In this document: positions 44,792 through 53,589 of the stretch, in pieces
Position numbering within the stretch: the stretch's first letter is position 1
How the letters are laid out: each line of letters opens with the position of its first letter
NCBI GenBank assembly: GCA_030539055.1
Contig: JAUNSV010000002.1
Location: 32,513 to 96,512 of the forward strand
Direction: 5' to 3'
Length of the DNA: 64,000 nucleotides
Source: Eubacteriales bacterium
GTDB taxonomy: Bacteria; Bacillota; Clostridia; Lachnospirales; Lachnospiraceae
Translations under genes and position numbers: made by a program
The notes under the pieces: generated by a model
The model's input: only the letters and a program-made list of their open reading frames with translations
What the model was told of the DNA's origin: nothing
The model's database searches: none

Positions 44792-46001
44792 AATGTCTTT
44801 ATTCTCTCCTTTAGATATGTTAAAATTTAAAAACATTAAAAAAAATAGGGATAAAAAAATAAAAGAATCTCCATCTAAAGAAGTTTCTGCTGTTTTTCCT
44901 ATAAATGAAAATGCATTATTACTGCATCCAGATAAGCAAGTTATGATTATAGAAAATATAATTTTGCATAAGAAAGCAAAAGCAAAATCTTTTGTATTAA
45001 AAAATAAAAACAATAAAAGAGCTACCATATTTAGAGCTGGTCAATATATTAGCGTCTTATTAAAAATCGGTGATTCTATTCTTACAAGACCTTATTCTAT
45101 ATCATCTTCTCCTAAGCTTACTTTAGAGGGAAAAATAATTATTACAATAAAGAAAAATGAATGTGATGATGCATTTGCTTCAAATTATATTTTGGAAAAT
45201 TGGAAAATAAATGATGAAGTAATTATTTCTTCTCCTTGTGGCAATTTATATTATGAAAATTTAAGGGATTCAAATAATGTTTTAGCAATTGTTGGTGGAA
45301 GTTCAATTACTCCTATTCTTTCTATGGCTTATAGTATAAGAGATGCTTATGAAGATTTTAATTTGAATATTATTTATGGCTCAAATAATGAAGAAGATAT
45401 TTTATTAAAAGAAAACCTTGATAAACTTGCATCTGAGTGTGATAAAATAAAAGTAAAATATGTAATACAAAATAAAAAAGATAATACTAATGACTTATAC
45501 GAATATGGTTTTATAACAAAAGAAATTATAGAAAAATATGCTTTTGATAATACATTTTCAATATATCTCCTAGGTCCTAAAGAAATGCAAGAGTATATAA
45601 AAAATGAACTTAAAAACTCAAAATATAAAAATGTCAAAGTAAGAACTGAAATGAATATAGCAATTACGAAACCTTATATTTGTGATGACTTTCCGAAAGA
45701 ATTAATAGATAAAACTTTTAATATTACAATCCATCAAGGTTTAGATGTTTATAATATTAAGGCTTCTACTAATGAACCTTTGCTTTGTGCTATAGAAAGA
45801 GCAGGTATAAATGCTCCATCAAGCTGTAGAAATGGTGAGTGTGGATTTTGCAAGTCTAAGCTTATTAGTGGTAAAATATATACTCCAAAAAATAATTCTA
45901 AATTAAGAAAAGCAGATATAAAATTTGATTATTTTCACCCTTGTGCTAGCTTTCCTTGTAGTGATCTTGAAATAGAGATTCCAAATTCTTATTTATATTA
46001 A
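44778..46001 (+). CDS. Ferredoxin-NAD(P)H reductase-like protein with C-terminal 2Fe-2S domain
   Basis: Protein of about 407 residues. A lysine-rich region of ~50 residues precedes an FNR-like module: FRAGQYISVLL, RPYSISSSPKL (flavin motif RxYS) and AIVGGSSITPILSMAY (nucleotide loop) with LLGPKEM. The C-terminal ferredoxin domain has CRNGECGFCKSKL plus a later Cys in HPCASF, the plant-type 2Fe-2S pattern. The gene overlaps the preceding oxidoreductase by 14 bp. Probably passes electrons from NAD(P)H to that partner. Two ATG codons nine bases apart (44769, 44778) compete; the second is better placed after GGGGG. Confidence 0.85.
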   Translation: MQKIKMSLFSPLDMLKFKNIKKNRDKKIKESPSKEVSAVFPINENALLLHPDKQVMIIENIILHKKAKAKSFVLKNKNNKRATIFRAGQYISVLLKIGDSILTRPYSISSSPKLTLEGKIIITIKKNECDDAFASNYILENWKINDEVIISSPCGNLYYENLRDSNNVLAIVGGSSITPILSMAYSIRDAYEDFNLNIIYGSNNEEDILLKENLDKLASECDKIKVKYVIQNKKDNTNDLYEYGFITKEIIEKYAFDNTFSIYLLGPKEMQEYIKNELKNSKYKNVKVRTEMNIAITKPYICDDFPKELIDKTFNITIHQGLDVYNIKASTNEPLLCAIERAGINAPSSCRNGECGFCKSKLISGKIYTPKNNSKLRKADIKFDYFHPCASFPCSDLEIEIPNSYLY

Positions 46002-46083
46002 TATTTATATTTTATACATTTATTCAACATAAATTTGTGATAAAATTTTAAAATAAATAAAACATATGTTTAGGAGGATAAAC

Positions 46084-46956
46084 ATGAATAACCATAAAAA
46101 ATATTACTCTTTATTTTTGTGCTTAATAATAATTTTTTTATTAAGTGCTTGTCAAAATAAAGTGAGTAATGTAGCTTCATCTTCTAATACTACTCTTTCT
46201 ACAGAAGACAACAACTCTATGTCAATATCTGTTGAAAGCATAGTAAATAGTGAAACAAATATTGAAAGTAGCATTAGTGAAACTTTGTCTATTGAAAGCG
46301 AATCGAGTGAAAGCGACAATGTAAGTGATATTACAATTATTGAAGTAGCTAAAGAAGTAAGTATCGAAAATTCTTATATGATTTTGAAAGCAAAAATGCC
46401 TCAAATTAAATCTAATTTGAATCAAGAATTGTATGACGCAATAAATTATGAAATAAAACAAAAGTTTGAGCAAGATTTGGAAAGTGCAAAAAAAGATGCT
46501 ATGGAAGAATATGATGCTTTCAATGCAACAAATGAAACTGTAGCACTTGAAAACTTACCTGCTTCTTATTCGCCAATGCTTGTAGATATTTATTATACTA
46601 TAAAATGTAATGATAGTAATTATTTCTCTATGGAATTTACCACAACTACCACAAGAGCTAACGCATCTTATAGTACAATCTTTTTTAATGTAGATAAAAA
46701 ACAAAATAAAAGAATTACATTAAATGATATTTTTGGTGATAATTTCCTTACTATAATAACAGACAAGGTAAATGACCAAATTGAAGAATTAAAGAAAACT
46801 AATGATTGGGCTTACATAGAAGGTACAGACCCAAAATTATTTATAAAAAATACTTTCTTTTATATAAACGAAAATCATCAAAGCGTAGTAGTATTTGATA
46901 AATATACTCTTGCTGTTGGCGCAGCTGGTGTTTTACAATTTATAATAGAAAAATAA
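46084..46956 (+). CDS. Lipoprotein with DUF4163/DUF3298 (RsiV-like) domains
   Basis: Exported lipoprotein of 290 residues. Signal ends LLSAC (Cys23). A Ser/Glu-rich linker of about 80 residues follows, then the paired DUF4163/DUF3298 fold: SYMILKAKMPQI, NYFSMEFTTTTTRA, YSTIFFNVDKKQNKRITL and VVVFDKYTLAVGAAGVLQF. This fold is found in the sensory part of RsiV anti-sigma factors and many wall lipoproteins. The ATG at 46084 follows AGGAGG; the ATG at 46066 lies before that site. Function unknown. Confidence 0.85.
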   Translation: MNNHKKYYSLFLCLIIIFLLSACQNKVSNVASSSNTTLSTEDNNSMSISVESIVNSETNIESSISETLSIESESSESDNVSDITIIEVAKEVSIENSYMILKAKMPQIKSNLNQELYDAINYEIKQKFEQDLESAKKDAMEEYDAFNATNETVALENLPASYSPMLVDIYYTIKCNDSNYFSMEFTTTTTRANASYSTIFFNVDKKQNKRITLNDIFGDNFLTIITDKVNDQIEELKKTNDWAYIEGTDPKLFIKNTFFYINENHQSVVVFDKYTLAVGAAGVLQFIIEK

Positions 46957-46969
46957 TAAAGGAGCATGT

Positions 46970-48217
46970 ATGACAAAAAAAGAAAAAGTAGTATTAGCTT
47001 ATTCAGGTGGACTTGATACAACAACAATCATTCCTTGGTTAAAAGAAAATTTTAATTATGATGTAATTTGCTGTTGCATAGATGTAGGTCAAGAAGAAGA
47101 ATTGAAAGGCTTAGAAGAAAGAGCCAAAAAAAGTGGTGCATCAAAATTATATATTAAAAATGTAATAGATGAATTTGCAAATGAATATATATCTCCTGTA
47201 GTAAAAAGTGGTGCTGTGTATGAGAATGCTTATTTGCTTGGTACTTCTATGGCTAGACCTCTTATTGCTAAAACTTTAGTTGATGTAGCAAGAAAAGAGA
47301 ATGCTCAAGTAATATGCCATGGAGCTACAGGTAAGGGTAATGATCAAGTTCGTTTTGAGCTTGGTATCAAAGCATTGGCACCAGATATAAAAGTAGTAGC
47401 TCCTTGGAGAATGAATGATTTATGGAATATGAAATCAAGAGAGGATGAAATTGAATATTGTAAAAAACATGGAATAAAACTTCCTTTTTCTAATAATACA
47501 AAATCTTATTCAAGGGATAGAAATTTATGGCATATATCACACGAGGGTTTAGAGCTTGAAAATCCAAACTTAGAGCCAAATTATAAGAATTGTTTGGTAC
47601 TTTCAAAAATGCCACAGGATGCACCAAACAAAGAAACAATCATCAAATTAGATTTTGAAAGTGGTGAAGCAGTAGCTTTAAACAATAAAAAAATGAAGCT
47701 TTCAGAAATTATTAAAAAATTAAATGTAATTGGTGGAGAGAATGGTATTGGAATTATTGATATAGTAGAAAATAGAGTTGTAGGAATGAAGTCTAGAGGA
47801 GTATATGAAACTCCAGGTGGAACTATACTTATGTTTGCAAGAAATGCTCTTTCAGAATTAGTACTTGATAGACAAACATTTGACTTTAATAAAATAGTAG
47901 CAAATAAATTTTCGCAAATAGTTTATGAAGGAACTTGGTTTACTCCCCTAAGAGAAGCTTTATCAAAATATATTGATGAAATAAATAAATATGTAAGTGG
48001 AAGTATTACTCTAAAACTGTATAAAGGAAATATAATAAAATCAGGTTCATATTCTCCTTATTCATTATATAATGAAACTTTAGCTTCTTTTACTACTGGT
48101 GATCTTTATGATCATAATGATGCAAGTGGATTTATCACTCTATTTGGTTTACCTCTAAAAGTTAGAGCTATGAAAATGAGAGAAGTAAATAAAAAGAATA
48201 CAAAAAAATCAAAATAA
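46970..48217 (+). CDS. argG: Argininosuccinate synthase
   Basis: ATP-dependent enzyme of 415 residues joining citrulline and aspartate. The PP-loop is VLAYSGGLDTTTII, followed by GATGKGNDQVRFE, LWHISHEGLELENP, and the C-terminal FVGMKSRGVYETPGG-like segment (VVGMKSRGVYETPGG). ATG follows AAGGAG, 13 bp after the lipoprotein gene. The stop codon lies one base from the opposing rnr stop, and its terminator lies inside rnr. Confidence 0.95.
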   Translation: MTKKEKVVLAYSGGLDTTTIIPWLKENFNYDVICCCIDVGQEEELKGLEERAKKSGASKLYIKNVIDEFANEYISPVVKSGAVYENAYLLGTSMARPLIAKTLVDVARKENAQVICHGATGKGNDQVRFELGIKALAPDIKVVAPWRMNDLWNMKSREDEIEYCKKHGIKLPFSNNTKSYSRDRNLWHISHEGLELENPNLEPNYKNCLVLSKMPQDAPNKETIIKLDFESGEAVALNNKKMKLSEIIKKLNVIGGENGIGIIDIVENRVVGMKSRGVYETPGGTILMFARNALSELVLDRQTFDFNKIVANKFSQIVYEGTWFTPLREALSKYIDEINKYVSGSITLKLYKGNIIKSGSYSPYSLYNETLASFTTGDLYDHNDASGFITLFGLPLKVRAMKMREVNKKNTKKSK

Positions 48218-48218
48218 A

Positions 48219-50231
48219 TTATTCAACTAATTTAAAATCAATAGTTCGCATTTCTTTAGATGCAGAAGCAACTTGAACTCTTAGACGCTCTCCTAATTGG
48301 AAGCGTCTATTTTTTCTTTCTCCTCTTATTTCAAAATTCTTTTCATCAAAAGTATAATAATCATCTTTTAAATCTTTTAATGAAATAAGACCCTCTATAG
48401 TATTATCTAGTTCTACATATATTCCAAAAGAAGTAAGGGATGATATAGTGCCATCAAATTCTTCTCCCAAAAATTCATGCATATATTCGCATTCTTTTAA
48501 TCTTATTAAATCTCTTTCTGCATCTATAGCTCTTCTTTCACATTTTGATGTATCTACTCCTACTTGCTTTAATATTATATCGTAATGCTTTTTTCTTTTT
48601 TCATTGTATGTGCCTTGTAGATTCTCTTTTATTATTCTATGTATTTGTAAGTCTGGATATCTTCTAATTGGTGATGTAAAATGACAGTAGTGCGTTGCTG
48701 CTAGTGCAAAATGACCTAGGTTGTCATTCGTATACCTTGCTTGTTTAAGGGATCTTAAAGTAAGCTTTTCTATTATTGGAGACTCTTTTTTTTTTTTTGT
48801 ATTAATTAATAATTTTTGTATATCCTTTGGGTGTATTTCATTTTTTGTATTGAGATTATAACCTAATTTTTCTACAAATTCTTTTAATGTTTTTATTTTT
48901 TCTTTATCTGGAATTTCATGCACTCTGTATAAAAAAGGTATCTTCTTTAAGTAAAAATCTTTTGCAACTGTTTCATTTGCTTCTAACATAAAATCTTCTA
49001 TCATCTTATGCGATTCTAGTCTTTTTATAATGGATATAGAAATTGGTTTTAAATTTTCATCTACTTTTATATCCGATTCTTGAAAGTTAAATTCTATAGC
49101 ACCTCTTTTCTCTCTTCTTTTTCTAATAATGTGAGATAAGGTATAAGCTTCGCACAATAAATTTTTATATGTATTGTATTCATTTATATCTTCACCATTT
49201 TCTAATTTATTTTCTTTTACGCAAGCTTCTACTCCATTATAAGACATTCTCATATTTACATTAATAATAGATTCGTAAATATCATAAGATATTACTTCTC
49301 CTTTTTCGTTTATATCCATTTCACAAGTGAGAGTATTTCTGTCTACTCCCATATTTAAAGAGCATATATCATTTGATAAAGCTTTTGGAAGCATAGGTAT
49401 TACTCTGTCTAATAAATATACAGAAGTACCTCTATTATATGCTTCATCATCTAATATACTATGCTCTTTTACATAATTAGACACATCAGCAATATGCACA
49501 TATAGTTTGTATATGTTTTTTTTCTTTTCTATGGATATAGCATCATCAAGATCTTTTGCACTCTCTGAATCAACAGTAATAGTTTTTAATTTTCTTAAAT
49601 CTTTTCTTCTTGATAAATTAATATTACTTGATTTTTTATTTTCTATTTTTGAATTCTTATTTTTTTTGTTTTTACTACTACCATAAGCTGCTTCTTCTGC
49701 TTCTTTTATTACTTCTTTTTTAAATTCATATGGTATACCCATACTTTTTATTATAGATAAAATTTCTACATTTGGATCATTTTTAGAACCTAGTATTTCT
49801 AATATTTTACCCTCTGGCTTAGATGTTTTTTTCTTTGGAAACTTAATTATTTGTACTACTACTTTTGATTTATCTTTTGCTCTTAGCGAATTTTTATTTT
49901 CTATATATATATCAAAATTTATTCTCTTATTGTCTGGTATTACAAAACCAAAATTTTTTTGCTTTTGGAAAATGCCTACTACTTTCAAAGTATTGTGTTT
50001 AATAATTTTTATTACTTTTGCTTCTGCTTTTTTTTCACTCTCTACTTTTGTAATTTGTACAAGTACTTTATCATTATCTAGTGCGTTTAATGTATCTTTT
50101 CCTGGAATAAATACTTCTTTAAAATTTTGATCTGTTTCATTTTCGTCCTCGATTTTTACAAATCCAAATGAACTTTGAGTAGAAATAAATATACCCTCGT
50201 ATTTTGCATCTTTTTTATTAAAATTTATCAT
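48219..50231 (-). CDS. rnr: Ribonuclease R
   Basis: 3'-5' exoribonuclease of 670 residues degrading structured RNA. Cold-shock-like domains occupy the N-terminal ~150 residues (SFGFVKIEDEN, NFGFVIPDNKR). The catalytic RNB domain has ESAKDLDDAISIEKKK, YVHIADVSNYV, GTSVYLLDRVIPMLP, FTSPIRRYPDLQIHRI. The S1 domain at the end has FDGTISSLTSFGIYVEL and IEGLISLKDL. It lacks the long basic N- and C-terminal extensions of E. coli RNase R. Located immediately after the SufB-like gene with no gap. Confidence 0.95.
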   Translation of the reverse strand: MINFNKKDAKYEGIFISTQSSFGFVKIEDENETDQNFKEVFIPGKDTLNALDNDKVLVQITKVESEKKAEAKVIKIIKHNTLKVVGIFQKQKNFGFVIPDNKRINFDIYIENKNSLRAKDKSKVVVQIIKFPKKKTSKPEGKILEILGSKNDPNVEILSIIKSMGIPYEFKKEVIKEAEEAAYGSSKNKKNKNSKIENKKSSNINLSRRKDLRKLKTITVDSESAKDLDDAISIEKKKNIYKLYVHIADVSNYVKEHSILDDEAYNRGTSVYLLDRVIPMLPKALSNDICSLNMGVDRNTLTCEMDINEKGEVISYDIYESIINVNMRMSYNGVEACVKENKLENGEDINEYNTYKNLLCEAYTLSHIIRKRREKRGAIEFNFQESDIKVDENLKPISISIIKRLESHKMIEDFMLEANETVAKDFYLKKIPFLYRVHEIPDKEKIKTLKEFVEKLGYNLNTKNEIHPKDIQKLLINTKKKKESPIIEKLTLRSLKQARYTNDNLGHFALAATHYCHFTSPIRRYPDLQIHRIIKENLQGTYNEKRKKHYDIILKQVGVDTSKCERRAIDAERDLIRLKECEYMHEFLGEEFDGTISSLTSFGIYVELDNTIEGLISLKDLKDDYYTFDEKNFEIRGERKNRRFQLGERLRVQVASASKEMRTIDFKLVE
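48282..48315 (+). terminator. Intrinsic terminator of argG inside the opposing rnr coding sequence
   Basis: TAGACGCT (48282-48289) pairs perfectly with AGCGTCTA (48302-48309) and is followed by six T residues on the plus strand. It lies 65 bp past the argG stop, within the 3' end of rnr on the other strand. Confidence 0.8.
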
Positions 50232-51149
50232 TTATCTTAAAAACCCAGCTATGATTTGCTCTTCTGCCTCTTTCTCTGTAAGCCCTAGTGTCATTAATTT
50301 TATTAATTGCTCTCCTGCTATTTTTCCAATTGCTGCTTCATGTATTAATGATGCTTCTGTAGTTTCTGCATATAATTCTGGTGTAGCTAATACTTTTGCA
50401 TTGTCCATAATTATAGAATCACATTCAGAATGACCCTTGCATGAAGTTAAACCATTTAATTTGCTTTTAAAATGTTGGAAGCTTTTATCCCTTGCTACTG
50501 TATGTGAAATAATATTGCAAGAGCTTTCTTCGCCTATTAGATTAGCATCAAAATCTGAAACTGCTTTTTGTTCTCCTGTAGTCATTACAGACTCATGAAT
50601 TTCTAATTTTGATCCTTTTTTTAATTCTGCTTTTGTAGTTCTAGTTGTATCATCTATTCCAGATATTTGTGTTGTTTCCATACGCATAAAAGCATTTTCT
50701 TCTAGTTTTGCTACAGTAGTAGGATTCATAAATTTTTTACCTTTTCCATCTCCATTTGCATAATGTCTTTCTACATATTTTACTTTTGCATTTTTACCTA
50801 CATAAAAAGTATGTATGCCATCGTGGTCAGAATCTTCATTGCCACAATTATGTATCCCACAGCCTGCTATAATAGTAATATCTGCATCCTCGCCTATAAA
50901 AAAATCATTGTATACGCATTCTTTGATACCTGTTTGTGAAATAATAACTGGTATATGTACAGATTCATTTTTTGTACCTGGTTTAATAATTATATCTATT
51001 CCTGGTTTATCTTTTTTTGTTTGTATATCTATATTTGCTGTGGTATTTCTTCCAGCTAATCCACTATTTGCTCTTATATTATATGCACCTTTTGGGAGTG
51101 CATCTAGCATAGCTACTTCTTTTAATAAATTTTTTTCTATCTCTGTCAT
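50232..51149 (-). CDS. SufB/SufD-type Fe-S cluster assembly scaffold
   Basis: Protein of 305 residues, shorter than typical SufB or SufD (400-480). It has the beta-helix-type core: VKYVERHYANGDGKG, ELKKGSKLEIHESVMTTGEQ, HTVARDKSFQHFKSKLNGL and the C-terminal EAAIGKIAGEQLIKLMTLGLTEKEAEEQIIAGFL (in parts), which resembles the SufB/D end motif. Cysteines occur in AGCGIHNCG, SSCNI, TSCKG and SECD. It forms a two-gene unit with the SufC-like ATPase, consistent with the minimal SUF-like (SMS) systems of Archaea and anaerobic bacteria. Confidence 0.87.
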   Translation of the reverse strand: MTEIEKNLLKEVAMLDALPKGAYNIRANSGLAGRNTTANIDIQTKKDKPGIDIIIKPGTKNESVHIPVIISQTGIKECVYNDFFIGEDADITIIAGCGIHNCGNEDSDHDGIHTFYVGKNAKVKYVERHYANGDGKGKKFMNPTTVAKLEENAFMRMETTQISGIDDTTRTTKAELKKGSKLEIHESVMTTGEQKAVSDFDANLIGEESSCNIISHTVARDKSFQHFKSKLNGLTSCKGHSECDSIIMDNAKVLATPELYAETTEASLIHEAAIGKIAGEQLIKLMTLGLTEKEAEEQIIAGFLR

Positions 51150-51160
51150 ACAATTCTCCT

Positions 51161-51862
51161 TTATAATTTTTTACAAGTTGCATTAATATTTTTTATTATG
51201 TCTGGCAATATTTTTTCTTTTTCTTCGTATCTTTCTACTACGCCATCATTTAAATAAATAATTTTACTTGCAATATTTAATATTCTTTCTTGATGACTTA
51301 TTATCAAAATAGAACCTTTTGTATTTGCAATCATTTTTTCAAACACTTGTATTAAGCGTTGAAATGACCAAAGGTCTATACCTGCTTCTGGTTCATCAAA
51401 TATAGAAATTTTAGAATTTCTTGCTATAACCATAGCTATTTCGATTCTTTTCAATTCTCCACCAGATAATTTATTGTCTAAGTTTCTATCATAATAATCT
51501 CTTGCACAAAGACCTACTTCTGAAAGAATATCACAAATTTCGGAAAATGATGCTTCTTTTCCTTTTGCCAATTTTAAAAGATCACTTACTTTTAATCCTT
51601 TAAAAGTAACAGGTTGTTGAAAACCAAAACTAATACCCATTTTGGATCTTTCAGTAATATTTTTGTTTGTAATATCTATATTATCCAAAAATACTTGCCC
51701 TGTGGTAGGTTTAATTATACCTGCACAAATTTTTGTTAATGTTGATTTACCAGATCCATTTGGACCTGTGATTACTACAAATTTATCATCAATTTTTAAT
51801 GATACATCTTTTAATATTTGTTTATCATCAACAATGTAATTAATATTTTTTAATTCTAACAT
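51161..51862 (-). CDS. SufC-type Fe-S assembly ATPase
   Basis: Soluble ABC-type ATPase of 233 residues partnering the SufB-like scaffold. Walker A is GPNGSGKSTLTK, signature LSGGELKRIEIAMV, Walker B ISIFDEPEAGIDLWS, and H-switch LIISHQERIL. The DEPEAGID variant differs from canonical SufC DEIDSGLD. No membrane partner is encoded. It starts the transcript leading to the scaffold gene 11 bp later and on to rnr. Confidence 0.88.
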   Translation of the reverse strand: MLELKNINYIVDDKQILKDVSLKIDDKFVVITGPNGSGKSTLTKICAGIIKPTTGQVFLDNIDITNKNITERSKMGISFGFQQPVTFKGLKVSDLLKLAKGKEASFSEICDILSEVGLCARDYYDRNLDNKLSGGELKRIEIAMVIARNSKISIFDEPEAGIDLWSFQRLIQVFEKMIANTKGSILIISHQERILNIASKIIYLNDGVVERYEEKEKILPDIIKNINATCKKL

Positions 51863-51897
51863 ATGCCCCCTTCAATAATTAAAAATTATTTGTTTAA

Positions 51898-51926
51898 ATT
51901 ATACCAAAGTATTTATATCTTAGCAA
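51898..51926 (-). promoter_or_regulatory. Sigma-A promoter of the sufC-sufB-rnr unit
   Basis: Minus-strand TTGCTA (51921-51926), 17-bp spacer and TATAAT (51898-51903), 35 bp before the sufC-like start. Confidence 0.7.
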
Positions 51927-51948
51927 TATATAACTTTCTTTTTGACAC

Positions 51949-51979
51949 AAAAATAGCCTTTTATTTAGTTAAAGGCTAT
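51949..51979 (-). terminator. Intrinsic terminator of secG
   Basis: Nine-bp arms ATAGCCTTT (51953-51961) and AAAGGCTAT (51971-51979), followed by a T5 run on the minus strand. It separates secG from the next promoter. Confidence 0.8.
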
Positions 51980-52009
51980 AGAAAATTTAATTAAATAATA
52001 TAAATATAT

Positions 52010-52246
52010 TTACCAAACTATATTAAGTACCAAAGCCATAATCAAAAATAGTATTGCGAGTATTGTTGTTATTTTATCTAAAGTTCCCTCAACCGATCTT
52101 CCTTTTGCTTTTGACCAATATGACTCTCCCATACCAGCAATTGAGCCTAGACCTGCTGATTTGCCCTCTTGCAAAAGTATAATGCCTGATAAAGCAACGC
52201 ACACTACAATAAATATCACAATCATTATTATTTTCATTACTTGCAT
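52010..52246 (-). CDS. secG: Preprotein translocase subunit SecG
   Basis: Two-helix membrane subunit of 78 residues of the SecYEG channel. Helix 1 is IIMIVIFIVVCVALSGIILL, followed by the conserved loop EGKSAGLGSIAGMGESYW and the basic SKAKGRSVEGTLDKIT, then helix 2. The longer upstream frame is rejected because GAGGTAG directly precedes the ATG at 52246. In many Firmicutes secG is followed by rnr and smpB; here the two-gene Suf-like unit lies between secG and rnr. Confidence 0.92.
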   Translation of the reverse strand: MQVMKIIMIVIFIVVCVALSGIILLQEGKSAGLGSIAGMGESYWSKAKGRSVEGTLDKITTILAILFLIMALVLNIVW

Positions 52247-52274
52247 TTTTTCTACCTCGCTTAATAAGTTAAAT

Positions 52275-52303
52275 ATTATAACAAATATATAATAAATATG
52301 CAA
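52275..52303 (-). promoter_or_regulatory. Promoter of secG
   Basis: Minus-strand TTGCAT (52298-52303), 17-bp spacer, TG extension and TATAAT (52275-52280), 29 bp before the start. Confidence 0.65.
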
Positions 52304-52358
52304 GTCAAATTTTAATATTATACAATTATGCCCTTTTTGTACAATAATATATATTTGG

Positions 52359-52387
52359 TTGACATTTTTTACAAACAAGTATATAAT
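52359..52387 (+). promoter_or_regulatory. Consensus sigma-A promoter of the mglBAC-galK operon
   Basis: Perfect TTGACA (52359-52364), 17-bp spacer, perfect TATAAT (52382-52387). The 60-base leader holds two small hairpins (AGGCGAAAATGCCT and ACTCTC/GAGAAT type). No clear CcpA or GalR operator is seen. Confidence 0.8.
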
Positions 52388-52455
52388 TATATCTTAATAA
52401 AAGGCGAAAATGCCTAAAAAATACTCTCAAAAAAGAGAATGAAAGGAAATAAAAT

Positions 52456-53493
52456 ATGAAAAAATTACTATCTATTGGCCTTGCTTTAACTATGGTACTT
52501 TCTTTAGTAGCATGTTCTGGCACACCAACAAAAACAGAAACACAAGCACAAGCAGAAACTCAAGCAGAGGCTGTAGCAGAAACAACTAAAGCCACTGCAA
52601 AAAAAGTTGGAGTATGTATTTACAAATTTGATGATGCATTTATGACAACTTATCGTAATGCTCTTCAATCAATGTTAGAAGAAATGGGATATCAAGTATC
52701 TGTAATGGATGGCAACAATGACCAATCTAAGCAAAATGAGCAAATTGATACTTTTATAACACAAGGTGTTGATGCTCTTATCATTAATCCAGTTATGACA
52801 TCTTCTGCTGATGTTCTAATAAGCAAAGTTAAAGCTGCTAATATTCCTACAGTTTTAATCAATCGTGAGCCAACAGTTGAGCAAATGGCTGAATACAACA
52901 AATTAGTGTATGTAGGTTGTGATGCAAGACAAAGTGGTACAATGCAAGGAGAACTTATTCTTGATACTCCTAACAAAGGCGATATAAATGGAGATGGCAT
53001 AGTTAAATATGTTATGATAGAGGGTGATCCAGAGAATGTAGATGCTCAATACAGAACAGAATTTTCTGTAAAAGCTCTTACAGATGCAGGTATGAAAGTT
53101 GAAATGTTAGATGATCAACAAGGTATGTGGGACAGAGAAAAGGGACAAACAATTGCAGCTAATGCTCTTGCAAAATTTGGTGATGAAATAGAAGTTATTT
53201 TCTGTAACAATGATGATATGGCAATAGGTGCTCTTCAATCTATTAATTCAGCTGGAAGAAAAGTAAATGAGAATATATACCTTGTAGGTGTAGATGCTCT
53301 TGATGCAGCTATAAATGAAGTATTGGCTGGCAATATGACTGGTACTGTTTTAAATGATGCTAAAGGACAAGCTTCTGGTGCTGTAAAAGCTATGGAAGAT
53401 CTTCTTGGTGGAAAAACATACCAATCAGGTTCTCAATCAATATATGTTAATTATGTAAAAGTAACCCCAGAGAATGCTAAAAATTATCAATAA
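52456..53493 (+). CDS. mglB: Galactose/methyl-galactoside-binding lipoprotein
   Basis: Lipid-anchored periplasmic-type sugar receptor of 345 residues. Signal ends LSLVAC. After an Ala/Gln/Thr/Glu-rich linker the binding domain has VGVCIYKFDDAFMTTYRN, MDGNNDQSKQNEQID, GVDALIINPVM, VLINREP and VFCNNDDMAIGALQSI-like EVIFCNNDDMAIGAL, matching MglB (galactose/glucose-binding). The acidic loop DINGDGIVKYVMIEG likely corresponds to the Ca-binding type loop seen in E. coli MglB. First gene of the operon; expression is probably kept higher than downstream genes by a terminator after it. Confidence 0.93.
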   Translation: MKKLLSIGLALTMVLSLVACSGTPTKTETQAQAETQAEAVAETTKATAKKVGVCIYKFDDAFMTTYRNALQSMLEEMGYQVSVMDGNNDQSKQNEQIDTFITQGVDALIINPVMTSSADVLISKVKAANIPTVLINREPTVEQMAEYNKLVYVGCDARQSGTMQGELILDTPNKGDINGDGIVKYVMIEGDPENVDAQYRTEFSVKALTDAGMKVEMLDDQQGMWDREKGQTIAANALAKFGDEIEVIFCNNDDMAIGALQSINSAGRKVNENIYLVGVDALDAAINEVLAGNMTGTVLNDAKGQASGAVKAMEDLLGGKTYQSGSQSIYVNYVKVTPENAKNYQ

Positions 53494-53529
53494 TATTATT
53501 AAATAAATTTGTTTACTATTCCTAAAGGT

Positions 53530-53565
53530 GCGTGTGATTCAAATTAATCGCACGCTTCTTTTTTT
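53530..53565 (+). terminator. Intercistronic terminator between mglB and mglA
   Basis: GCGTGTGAT (53530-53538) pairs with ATCGCACGC (53547-53555), one G-T wobble, followed by TTCTTTTTTT. Likely partial terminator that lowers transporter ATPase expression relative to the binding protein. Confidence 0.8.
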
Positions 53566-53589
53566 AAGAATTATTTCGGAGGTATAACT

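Noticed and set aside
46002-46083. Possible ARG box upstream of the lipoprotein-argG unit
   Set aside because: Only a half-site-like ATTTATTCA is seen; a second half-site at the right spacing is missing.
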